The notes beneath the pieces were generated by a model. It ran no database searches. It was given only the letters and a program-made list of their open reading frames with translations, and was not told the origin of the DNA. Source: Thermosediminibacter oceani DSM 16646 (GTDB lineage Bacteria; Bacillota; Thermosediminibacteria; Thermosediminibacterales; Thermosediminibacteraceae). Taken from it: DNA of 64,000 nt. Location of the stretch: contig NC_014377.1 in assembly GCF_000144645.1 (NCBI RefSeq), positions 682,001-746,000 of the forward strand. The letters are read 5' to 3'. Shown in pieces: positions 52,857 to 61,174 of the stretch. The position numbers were made by a program, and so were the translations under genes. The stretch's first letter is position 1. Every line of letters starts with the position of its first letter.

Positions 52857-53663
52857 ATGGGTCAGGTAATCGTTATTACTTCCGGAAAGGGAGGAGTGGG
52901 AAAAACCACCACTACCGCCAACATCGGAACGGGTCTTTCGCTTTTAAAACACAGGAAGGTGGTCATGATAGATGCCGATATCGGCCTCAGAAATCTCGAT
53001 GTGGTGATGGGCCTGGAAAATCGCATCGTATACGATCTGGTTGACGTAGTACAGGGTGTATGCAGGCTCAAACAGGCTCTGATAAGGGACAAGCGCTTTG
53101 AAAACCTATACCTTTTGCCGGCAGCCCAGACCAAGGACAAAAACGCGGTATCCCCCGAACAGATGAAAGAACTATGCGACCAGCTGAGAGAGGAGTTTGA
53201 TTACGTGCTGGTAGACTGCCCGGCCGGTATTGAGCAGGGATTCAAAAACGCCATAGCCGGCGCCGATAAAGCGATAATCGTATCGACACCCGAGGTTTCC
53301 GCCGTACGAGATGCCGACAGGGTCATAGGGCTCCTGGAAGCCGCCGGCTTCGAAGAGCCTAAGCTAATTATAAACAGGATAAGGCCCGACATGGTCAAGC
53401 GCGGCGATATGATGGATATAGACGATATTATAGATATACTGGCTATCGACCTGTTAGGCGTCATCCCCGAGGATGAAAGGATAGTAATATCCACCAACAG
53501 GGGAGAACCGGCGGTGGCCGATGAAAATTCCAAAGCAGGGCAGGCTTACAGAAACGTGACCCGCAGAATAGAGGGAGAAGATGTACCCATAATGTCCTTA
53601 GACGTGGAGCCGACCCTGATGGAAAGACTGAAAATGCTATTCGGACTAAAACCCAGAAGGTAA
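52857..53663 (+). CDS. minD: Septum site-determining ATPase MinD
   Basis: 268 residues with the deviant Walker A motif KGGVGKT at 11-17, switch DADIGLRNLD, DCPAGIEQG, and a C-terminal amphipathic membrane-targeting helix (MERLKMLFGLKPRR). AGGAGGGG precedes the ATG. Co-transcribed with minC and minE. Confidence 0.96.
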   Translation: MGQVIVITSGKGGVGKTTTTANIGTGLSLLKHRKVVMIDADIGLRNLDVVMGLENRIVYDLVDVVQGVCRLKQALIRDKRFENLYLLPAAQTKDKNAVSPEQMKELCDQLREEFDYVLVDCPAGIEQGFKNAIAGADKAIIVSTPEVSAVRDADRVIGLLEAAGFEEPKLIINRIRPDMVKRGDMMDIDDIIDILAIDLLGVIPEDERIVISTNRGEPAVADENSKAGQAYRNVTRRIEGEDVPIMSLDVEPTLMERLKMLFGLKPRR

Positions 53664-53676
53664 GGGGGGCTTAAAT

Positions 53677-53958
53677 ATGGATTTTCTGAAACTTTTCGGC
53701 CGGGAGGATGTATCCAGCAAGGATATAGCCAAAGAGAGGCTGAGGCTCATTCTCGTCCATGATAGGGCCAACGTTTCTCCGCAGTTTCTAGAAATGATAA
53801 AGAGCCAGATAATAAATATAATTTCCGACTACGTAGACATCGAACAAGAGGGGCTTGAAGTAAAACTTACCAGGATGAAAAAAGACGAAGAAATAACGGT
53901 GCCCGCTTTGGTGGCCAATATACCGATTAGAAGGATCAAGCACGTTGCTCGGGTATGA
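53677..53958 (+). CDS. minE: Cell division topological specificity factor MinE
   Basis: 93 residues: N-terminal MDFLKLFG membrane-binding part, AKERLRLILVHDR, and the dimerisation beta domain. Its presence implies an oscillating Min system rather than the DivIVA/MinJ type of Bacillus. Confidence 0.94.
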   Translation: MDFLKLFGREDVSSKDIAKERLRLILVHDRANVSPQFLEMIKSQIINIISDYVDIEQEGLEVKLTRMKKDEEITVPALVANIPIRRIKHVARV

Positions 53959-54037
53959 AAAGGAGTAAATGCTGGTTAACGGAAAAATGTTCCTGGAAAA
54001 GCCTTTTAAAAAAAACATTATAGAAGCCGTCAAAGTA

Positions 54038-54046
54038 TGGTATAAT
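54038..54046 (+). promoter_or_regulatory. Extended -10 promoter of rodA
   Basis: TGG-TATAAT (54038-54046), with a weak TTATAG at -35 (54018-54023). Gives a start about 20 nt before the rodA gene. Confidence 0.55.
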
Positions 54047-54072
54047 GGTTACGGATTTTCGGGAGGTTTTTT

Positions 54073-55170
54073 ATGGAGCCGAAGCTTTTAAAAAATCTTG
54101 AATACCAAATAATAATCGTAATTGTGCTGATAGCCGCTCTGAGCATACTCACAATAAGCAGCGCCACCCATGCTACCGCCCCCGGAGGAAGTTTCCATTA
54201 TACCAAGATGCAGTTTATCTGGTTTCTCCTGGGTCTTTTGATGATGGCGGCAGTACTGATGATGGACTATCATACTATAGCCATGCTTTCTAACGCTATA
54301 TATATAGTCAATCTGGTCATGCTTTTAGTGGTATTATTCATGGGCAAGACCACAATGGGAGCTCAGCGCTGGATTCCGATAGGCCCTTTTAGTTTTCAGC
54401 CTTCGGAATTCAGCAAACTTGCCGTCATCATAACACTGGCGAAGTACCTGGATAAGAAAAAGACGATTAACTCTTTAAAGGACCTGATACTGGTATTCGT
54501 CCATGTGGGAACACCCATGCTGCTTATCATGAAACAGCCGGACCTGGGCACATCCTTGGTATTGCTGGCTATAATGTTCGGCATGATTTTTGTGGCAGGA
54601 ACAAACCCAAGGTTGCTGTTAGGAACCATAGCAGCTGGAGTGGCGTCCTTACCGGTATTGTGGCAGTTTCTTCACGATTATCAGGAGATGAGAATTCTTA
54701 TATTTTTGAACCCCAATCTTGATCCACTCGGGTACGGTTATCACGTGATCCAGTCCAAGATTGCCATCGGTTCCGGCAGGTTCCTCGGAAAAGGCCTTTT
54801 TCAGGGCACCCAGAACCAGCTGGACTTTATTCCCGAGCAGCAGACCGACTTTATATTTGCCGTCTTGGGCGAAGAGCTGGGATTTATCGGCGGTATGTTT
54901 CTGCTTATACTCTTTTTCACCCTGATATACCGCACTATTCGGATAGCTTTCAGGTCACGGGACGTCCTGGGCACTTATATGGCAACCGGGGTTGCGTCGA
55001 TGTGGGCGTTTCAGGTACTTGTAAACGTAGGCATGACCATGGGGCTTATGCCCGTTACGGGTATCCCCCTGCCGTTCATGAGTTACGGAGGTAGTTCGTT
55101 ATTAATGAACATGATGGCCGTAGGCCTGGTACTGAATATAGGGATGCGAAGACAAAAAATATTGTTTTGA
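54073..55170 (+). CDS. rodA: Rod-shape SEDS glycosyltransferase RodA
   Basis: 365 residues, about ten membrane segments; polymerises lipid II with PBP2. SEDS features: PIGPFSFQPSEFSKLA, KQPDLGTSLV, GKGLFQGTQNQLDFIPEQQTDFIFAVLGEE, and PLPFMSYGGSS. CGGGAGG before the ATG. Own promoter and terminator. Confidence 0.95.
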   Translation: MEPKLLKNLEYQIIIVIVLIAALSILTISSATHATAPGGSFHYTKMQFIWFLLGLLMMAAVLMMDYHTIAMLSNAIYIVNLVMLLVVLFMGKTTMGAQRWIPIGPFSFQPSEFSKLAVIITLAKYLDKKKTINSLKDLILVFVHVGTPMLLIMKQPDLGTSLVLLAIMFGMIFVAGTNPRLLLGTIAAGVASLPVLWQFLHDYQEMRILIFLNPNLDPLGYGYHVIQSKIAIGSGRFLGKGLFQGTQNQLDFIPEQQTDFIFAVLGEELGFIGGMFLLILFFTLIYRTIRIAFRSRDVLGTYMATGVASMWAFQVLVNVGMTMGLMPVTGIPLPFMSYGGSSLLMNMMAVGLVLNIGMRRQKILF

Positions 55171-55174
55171 TTTT

Positions 55175-55207
55175 GCCAGGGGCATAAGATTTAGTATAGC
55201 CCCTGGC
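55175..55207 (+). terminator. Terminator after rodA
   Basis: GCCAGGGGC - 15-nt loop - GCCCCTGGC, 9-bp stem, followed by TATTTATTTG. Confidence 0.85.
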
Positions 55208-55297
55208 TATTTATTTGTTATAGCTGAATATTATGTAATAAACGAGCCCTCCCTAAAATAGATATATACCAAGGATTTTTTCGGGAGGGGTCATTTC

Positions 55298-56011
55298 ATG
55301 TGGTGGCACAGGCAGGATACGGATCCCTACTACACGTATTATACCGGTTCTAATGAAAAAAGGGACTTTAGCCGTTTTATGAGCCTGAATAAGGTGTTAA
55401 TTTCGTTAATAATACTATGCGTGATACTTTTCATTAAAAAGGCTGATTTTCCCATGGCTTCTGCCGCACTTTCCAGAGTAAATCAAGTCATAAGTTACGA
55501 GTGGGATTTAAACAAACTGGGGGACGGCCTGCATAAACTCTCTTTTTTAAATCAGCAGGTCCCGGTTTTTAAGAGTCTTCTAAGGGAAGGGGAATCTCCC
55601 CCGGTACGTTCCGGAGCTCTAATTGCTCCCGTTAACGGAAGGGTGACCTCGGGATTTGGGAGAAGGTTCCACCCCCTCCTGAAGGTAGAACGGATGCATA
55701 ACGGTATAGATATAGAACAGGTTGAGGGCAGTCCGGTAAAAGCTGCAGGGGACGGTACGGTGATGCTGGCAGCAGAAGACGCGGAAATGGGCCGCCTGAT
55801 CAAGATAAGGCATGAAGGTGACCTGGTTACGCTTTACGCCCACCTCAAAGACGTCTACGTAAAAGCAGGCGATAAGGTCAGGAAGGGGCAGATTATCGGC
55901 ACGGTTGGAAAAACCGGCCTTGCGGAAAATCCACACCTACATTTTGAGGTCTGGGAAAAGGGAGCAGCAACAGACCCCGAGCGCTGGATAAAAATTCCCG
56001 AAAAGCCCTAG
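55298..56011 (+). CDS. spoIVFA: SpoIVFA-like M23 (LytM) protein
   Basis: 237 residues: one membrane helix (about 33-50), then a LytM/M23 domain with HNGIDIE and HLHFEVWE. In spore formers SpoIVFA holds and inhibits the SpoIVFB protease; position directly upstream of a SpoIVFB-like gene supports this. Unlike the degenerate Bacillus protein, the zinc ligands HxxxD and HxH look intact, so it could also be an active endopeptidase. GGGAGGGG before the ATG. Confidence 0.88.
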   Translation: MWWHRQDTDPYYTYYTGSNEKRDFSRFMSLNKVLISLIILCVILFIKKADFPMASAALSRVNQVISYEWDLNKLGDGLHKLSFLNQQVPVFKSLLREGESPPVRSGALIAPVNGRVTSGFGRRFHPLLKVERMHNGIDIEQVEGSPVKAAGDGTVMLAAEDAEMGRLIKIRHEGDLVTLYAHLKDVYVKAGDKVRKGQIIGTVGKTGLAENPHLHFEVWEKGAATDPERWIKIPEKP

Positions 56012-56021
56012 GGGGAGACCT

Positions 56022-56888
56022 ATGGCCTTTTTGATTTGGGGGATTAAAGTAAAATTGCATTTTTTATTTCTCCTTGTTGTTACAGCGGGTATACTTTCGG
56101 GTTTTTTCGCGGAAGTTGCAGCTGCCCTCCTGGCTTTGGCGGTACATGAAGCCTCTCACATCTTCACCGCCCGAATGCTCGGCATTGCCGTGGATGAGCT
56201 GGAATTACTGCCCTTCGGCGGCCGGATGAAGTTGAAATATTTTTACTATTCCACCTGCGAGGAGGAAATAATGATCATTCTCGCAGGCCCCATGGGCAAC
56301 CTGGCTTTTGCGGCACTCTTTATTTCCATGATATTTCAGAACATTATCCCCCGGGAAACGGGGTACCTGTTTATCAAATACCATCTGGCCCTGGGGCTTT
56401 TTAACTTACTCCCCGCCCTACCGTTGGATGGAGGAAGGATATTCATGCTCTGGCTCAGCCAAATGGTGAGCTTTATTTCGGCAGTAAGGATTGCGGCCAG
56501 AGCGGGTAAAGCGCTGGCGCTTTTTTTGTTGTCGTTATTTGTTGCAACCGCCTTTGAAGCCAGATACAATTTAAGTTTCCTTGTCGCCGGAATTTTTCTT
56601 TTTCTCTCCGCTGCCGGGGAAGAAAAGCATGCTTCCATATTATTTATCAGTCATATCGCACGAAAAAAGGAGAATCTGCTGAAAAGGGGACTGCTGCCGA
56701 TGCAAGCGCTGGTGGCGCTGGCGGGAGTGCCCGTAAAGCAGATCCTGTATCGCTTCAACCCGCAGAATTTTTATCTCGTATATGTGGTGGACAACAGGTG
56801 GAAGCTAAAAAAATGCTTGACCGAAACGGAAATATTTGACACTATTATAGACAAGGGATTGGATATTAAGGTGGAAGACCTGTTATAA
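56022..56888 (+). CDS. spoIVFB: SpoIVFB-like site-2 (M50) intramembrane protease
   Basis: 288 residues, about five or six membrane segments. Zinc site HEASH (near residue 44) and LPALPLDGGRIF complete the S2P active site; the C-terminal ~75 residues form a CBS-like regulatory domain. In sporulation it cleaves pro-sigma-K. Ten bp after spoIVFA. Confidence 0.9.
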   Translation: MAFLIWGIKVKLHFLFLLVVTAGILSGFFAEVAAALLALAVHEASHIFTARMLGIAVDELELLPFGGRMKLKYFYYSTCEEEIMIILAGPMGNLAFAALFISMIFQNIIPRETGYLFIKYHLALGLFNLLPALPLDGGRIFMLWLSQMVSFISAVRIAARAGKALALFLLSLFVATAFEARYNLSFLVAGIFLFLSAAGEEKHASILFISHIARKKENLLKRGLLPMQALVALAGVPVKQILYRFNPQNFYLVYVVDNRWKLKKCLTETEIFDTIIDKGLDIKVEDLL

Positions 56889-56924
56889 TATAAAGGGTAT
56901 AAGAAAAACAGGGAGGCAAAAGAC

Positions 56925-58781
56925 TTGGAAATAAAACAAATCCTGGATGAAGTTCTGCCGCAAGTCTCAAAACCGACGCGTTACACAGGCAATGAGCTAA
57001 ACAGCGTACAGAAGGACAAGAGTAAAGTTAAAGTTCGCATCGCTCTGGCGTTCCCCGATGTATACGAGGTCGGGATGTCCCATTTGGGGCTCAGAATACT
57101 CTACCACCTCTTGAACGAGCGGGAAGACGTCTACGCCGAGAGGGTGTTTGCACCGTGGGTTGATTTTGAGGAAATTATGCGCGAAAGGGGGATACCGCTC
57201 TTCAGCCTGGAGAGCAAGAGTCCCCTTTCTGAATTTGATTTTGTGGGTTTTTCCCTGCAGTATGAGATGAGTTACAGCAATGTGACGAACATGCTGGATC
57301 TGGCCGGTATACCGCTTTTTTCAAAAGATCGCACCGACCGGGATCCCATCGTTATAGCCGGCGGCCCGTGCGCTTATAATCCGGAACCCCTGGCAGAAAT
57401 TATCGACCTTTTCGTCATAGGCGAGGCCGAAGAGGTAATCTTGGAGCTGGTGAACCTTTACCTTGACCACAAAAAAAGTTCAAAGGGCAGGATAGAATTT
57501 CTGGAAAGGGCGGCCCGAATTCCGGGGGTCTATGTACCGGCCTTTTACCGGGTAAATTACAATGAGGACGGCACCGTAAAGGAAATCCTTCCTGTAAAAC
57601 CGGGAATACCCGAAAGGGTTCAAAAGCGGATTATAAGAGACCTCGACAGGGTGTATTATCCTACGAAACTTATAGTTCCCTATATGGACATAGTTCACGA
57701 CAGGGCTGTGCTGGAGATATTCAGGGGCTGCACCAGGGGTTGCCGCTTCTGCCAGGCGGGCATGATATACAGGCCGGTGAGGGAAAAATCGGTGGACAAG
57801 TTGACAAACATTGCCCGGGAAATGATAAAGTCGACCGGGTATGAAGAAATATCCCTTGCTTCTCTCAGCACCAGCGATTACTCGGCTTTAAAGCAGCTTG
57901 TAGAAATCCTGACCGATGAGTTCAGGCAGTGCATGGTGGGCCTTTCGCTTCCGTCGCTCAGGATCGATTCCTTCACGCTGGATCTGGCCCGTAAGATCCA
58001 GGAGATAAAAAAGAGCGGTCTCACCTTTGCTCCCGAGGCTGGTACCCAGAGGCTCCGCGATGTGATAAACAAAGGGGTCACGGAAGAGGACCTCCTGAAT
58101 TCAGTGAAGGGAGCTTTTGAGGCCGGGTGGAATACGGTAAAACTTTATTTTATGATAGGTCTGCCGTCGGAAACCTACGAAGACCTGGAGGGAATCGCGA
58201 GGCTGGCGTACAGGGTGGTCGATGCATATAGGGAAGTGCGGGGCAATACAAAGGGCCTAAAGGTCACCGTCAGTACATCGACCTTCGTGCCAAAACCCTT
58301 CACCCCATTTCAGTGGGAAGCCCAAATACCTCTTGATGAGATCAAAGAGCGCCAGCGGTTCCTGAAGAAAAAGCTCAAAGGCCCGAACATCTCATATAAC
58401 TGGCACGACGGGAAGTTGAGCTTCCTGGAAGCGGTGTTTTCAAGAGGCGACAGAAAGCTCAATTCGGTGCTCAAAAAAGCCCGCGAGAGGGGATGCAGGT
58501 TTGACGGATGGAGCGATATGTTTTCCTTCGACAAATGGATGGAGGCTTTCAGGGAGGCAGGAGTTAACCCCGAGTTTTACGCCAACCGTTCCCGGCCTGA
58601 GGACGAGGTTTTTCCGTGGGAGGTAATCGACCCCGGGGTTGAGAAGAGTTTTCTTATCACGGAACTAAAAAAAGCCAGGGAGGCCAAGCCCACCCCCGAT
58701 TGCCGTTTCAATAGGTGTCATGGCTGCGGAATTATGAAGTTAAAAGGCGGGATCATTTGTGATAGTAAGAATGAAGATTAA
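56925..58781 (+). CDS. B12-binding/radical SAM protein, TIGR03960 type
   Basis: 618 residues: N-terminal B12-binding-like domain (DVYEVGMSHLGLRIL), then radical SAM domain with CTRGCRFCQAG near residue 269, and a C-terminal part with CRFNRCHGCG. Function not established; the family is nearly always beside a DUF2344 gene, as here, and near rng, hinting at a translation- or RNA-related modification. TTG start after GGGAGG. Overlaps the next gene by 23 bp. Confidence 0.88.
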   Translation: MEIKQILDEVLPQVSKPTRYTGNELNSVQKDKSKVKVRIALAFPDVYEVGMSHLGLRILYHLLNEREDVYAERVFAPWVDFEEIMRERGIPLFSLESKSPLSEFDFVGFSLQYEMSYSNVTNMLDLAGIPLFSKDRTDRDPIVIAGGPCAYNPEPLAEIIDLFVIGEAEEVILELVNLYLDHKKSSKGRIEFLERAARIPGVYVPAFYRVNYNEDGTVKEILPVKPGIPERVQKRIIRDLDRVYYPTKLIVPYMDIVHDRAVLEIFRGCTRGCRFCQAGMIYRPVREKSVDKLTNIAREMIKSTGYEEISLASLSTSDYSALKQLVEILTDEFRQCMVGLSLPSLRIDSFTLDLARKIQEIKKSGLTFAPEAGTQRLRDVINKGVTEEDLLNSVKGAFEAGWNTVKLYFMIGLPSETYEDLEGIARLAYRVVDAYREVRGNTKGLKVTVSTSTFVPKPFTPFQWEAQIPLDEIKERQRFLKKKLKGPNISYNWHDGKLSFLEAVFSRGDRKLNSVLKKARERGCRFDGWSDMFSFDKWMEAFREAGVNPEFYANRSRPEDEVFPWEVIDPGVEKSFLITELKKAREAKPTPDCRFNRCHGCGIMKLKGGIICDSKNED

Positions 58782-59433
58782 AAAAGGAGAGGAAGTTAAA
58801 TTTATTTCACAGCTTGATTTGATGAGGGCGGTAGAGCGGGCTATGAGGAGAGCCGAACTGCCCGTTAAATTTACCGAGGGCTTCAATCCCCGACCCAGGA
58901 TCTCCTTTGCACCAGCGCTTCCAGTGGGAATTACCAGTGATGCCGAATACATGGACGTGGAATTCGAAAGTGTCCTGCCCCTGGATCGGATTCTTGCCCG
59001 GTTAAACTCACACCTTCCCCCGGGGATTTCCGTATTAAAGATAGATACTGCTGAAGGCAAGATTCCCCTTTCATCGGTTAACAGGGCTGTTTACACGGTG
59101 GTGGTCGATACCGGGAGCGATATAGAGCCGGAACTACTGGATAAGGCTGTAACTGAGATGCTTTCCCGCCCGGAGATAACGGTTCCAAAGACGTCCAAGG
59201 GTAAGGTGAAAAATGTCAATATCGCGCCGCTGATTCACGGGATAAAAATAACGGGCGTCGAGGGAAGTCGTGCCGAGATCAGGATGGAACTTTCCGCAGG
59301 GCAGGAAGGGAATGTTACGCCGCCGTTGGTTATCAAGGCTCTCCAGGAGCACATCCCGTCTATTACAGTGCGCCGCATGAACCGGGATGAACTTTTCATG
59401 GTTCGCGAGGGAAAGAGGACCGATCCTATTTAA
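58759..59433 (+). CDS. DUF2344 (TIGR03936) protein
   Basis: 224 residues starting KKGEEVKFISQLDLMRAVERAMRRA and FNPRPRISFAPALPVG, the family signature. Partner of the preceding radical SAM protein; sometimes fused to it in other genomes. Function unknown. GTG start inside the previous gene's end, GGCGGG upstream. Confidence 0.88.
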   Translation: MIVRMKIKKGEEVKFISQLDLMRAVERAMRRAELPVKFTEGFNPRPRISFAPALPVGITSDAEYMDVEFESVLPLDRILARLNSHLPPGISVLKIDTAEGKIPLSSVNRAVYTVVVDTGSDIEPELLDKAVTEMLSRPEITVPKTSKGKVKNVNIAPLIHGIKITGVEGSRAEIRMELSAGQEGNVTPPLVIKALQEHIPSITVRRMNRDELFMVREGKRTDPI

Positions 59434-59458
59434 CGGTTTTAAGGGAGCTGGAGTACTA

Positions 59459-61150
59459 ATGTCAAAAGAAATTATAGCCGACGTAGGGCGAGATCAGGTA
59501 AGGGTGGGAATTTTAGAGGACAGGGAGCTCGTGGAATTTTTTATCGAAAAGAATTTCGAGGAGCGGGTGGCGGGAAATATTTATAAGGGCAGGGTGACCA
59601 ACGTACTTCCGGGCATGCAGGCTGCCTTTGTGGACATCGGTCTTGAGAAAAATGCTTTTTTGTACGTGGGCGATATAAATATTGACTCGGTAGGGCCGGA
59701 GGAGAAGGACCTCCTGGAGGGTTTGAGGAAACTTTCGATTAAGGATATTTTAAGGGTCGGCCAGGAGGTACTGGTCCAGGTGGTCAAGGAACCCATGGGG
59801 TCAAAAGGTGCGCGGGTCTCGACCAACATAACCCTGCCCGGCAGGTACCTGGTTCTTATGCCGCGAGTTGATTATGTGGGAATCTCCCGGAGGATTGAAA
59901 AGGAAGAAGAGAGAAATCGCCTGAAGGCCCTTGCAGAGGAATTGCGACCGCCTCGCATGGGAGTGATAGTGCGGACAGCCGCCGAGGGGAGAGGTAGAGA
60001 TGAACTGAAGGCGGATATTGATTACCTTAAAAAGCTCTGGGAGGACATTCAGCTCAGGCAGAGGGGAGGCAACGCCCCGAGGCTCATTTACAAAGATATG
60101 AACCTCCTGGCCAGAATAGTAAGGGACGTATTCACTCCCGAAGTCAGCCGGTTTTATATAAACAGCCCTTCGGGTTATGAGAAATTACTGGAACTCGTAT
60201 CGATGATATCCCCTTCTTTAAAGGACAGGATAAGCCTATATAGGGGACAGGAAGAAATATTCGAGTACTTTAACATTGAACAGGAAATAGAAAGGGCACT
60301 GCGCCGCAAGGTATGGCTGAGGTCGGGGGGATATATCGTTATCGATCGCACCGAAGCCCTGACCGCGATCGATGTAAATACAGGTAAGTTTGTGGGCAGC
60401 ATAGATCTGGAAGACACAGTTTTGAAAACCAACCTGGAAGCTGCCAGGGAAATCGCAAAACAGGTGAGATTGAGAGATATCGGCGGAATCATAATTATCG
60501 ATTTTATAGATATGAATTCCCCAGAACACAGGAAGATGGTGCTCGATGCGCTCGAGTCCGAACTGAAAAAGGACAGGACCAGGACCCATATACTTGGCAT
60601 AACTTCCCTCGGGCTTGTGGAGATGACCAGAAAAAAGGTCAGGCAAAGCCTTGACGAAGTTATGGAAAAAGTCTGCCCGTACTGTGAAGGCAAAGGCAGG
60701 ATCTTATCAGAAGAGGCCATGGCAAAGAGAGTAGAGCGGGAACTTTCGCGGATTTTCAGGAACAACCGGGGGGAAGCGGTGCTGATTGAGGTCCACCCGT
60801 CGGTGGCATCGTCGGTGATCGGAGCGGGGGGCAGCAGGCTTTCGCTGCTGGAACAGCGGTACGAAAAGTATATTTTCATAAAGGGTAATGCCTCCCTTCA
60901 CCCGGAAGAAATAAAGGTAAGAGCCGTCGGCAGCAAAGCCAAACTCGAAAACCTAGCGGTACCGGTAAGGGAGGGGCAGGTTATAGAAGTTGTAATAGAG
61001 GAAACCCATGCCACTTTACCTGACCACGGAATAGCGCGGGTAGACGGATATGTTATAGATATAGAGGATGGGGCGAACTTTCTCGGTGAAAAAGTGAAAG
61101 TACAAATATATAAGACCCACCGCACCTATGCAAAAGCCCGCCCAATATAA
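59459..61150 (+). CDS. rng: Ribonuclease E/G family endoribonuclease
   Basis: 563 residues: S1-like domain at the start (NIYKGRVTNVLPGMQAAFVDIG), catalytic DNase I-like domain (VIDRTEALTAIDVNTG, IIIIDFIDM) and the zinc-link CPYCEGKG; a C-terminal KH-like/TRAM-like extension follows. ATG at 59459 after AGGGAGC; the long in-frame start at 59387 overlaps DUF2344. The stop TAA at 61148-61150 touches the terminator hairpin. In many Clostridia rplU-rpmA follow; here an IS and minus-strand genes do. Confidence 0.94.
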   Translation: MSKEIIADVGRDQVRVGILEDRELVEFFIEKNFEERVAGNIYKGRVTNVLPGMQAAFVDIGLEKNAFLYVGDINIDSVGPEEKDLLEGLRKLSIKDILRVGQEVLVQVVKEPMGSKGARVSTNITLPGRYLVLMPRVDYVGISRRIEKEEERNRLKALAEELRPPRMGVIVRTAAEGRGRDELKADIDYLKKLWEDIQLRQRGGNAPRLIYKDMNLLARIVRDVFTPEVSRFYINSPSGYEKLLELVSMISPSLKDRISLYRGQEEIFEYFNIEQEIERALRRKVWLRSGGYIVIDRTEALTAIDVNTGKFVGSIDLEDTVLKTNLEAAREIAKQVRLRDIGGIIIIDFIDMNSPEHRKMVLDALESELKKDRTRTHILGITSLGLVEMTRKKVRQSLDEVMEKVCPYCEGKGRILSEEAMAKRVERELSRIFRNNRGEAVLIEVHPSVASSVIGAGGSRLSLLEQRYEKYIFIKGNASLHPEEIKVRAVGSKAKLENLAVPVREGQVIEVVIEETHATLPDHGIARVDGYVIDIEDGANFLGEKVKVQIYKTHRTYAKARPI

Positions 61151-61174
61151 AAGCCGTGCAAAAAGCACGGCTTT
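61150..61174. terminator. rng terminator hairpin; left target duplication of IS copy 4
   Basis: AAAGCCGTGC-AAAAA-GCACGGCTTT, 10-bp stem, starting on the last base of the rng stop codon; repeated exactly at 62770-62794. Confidence 0.9.
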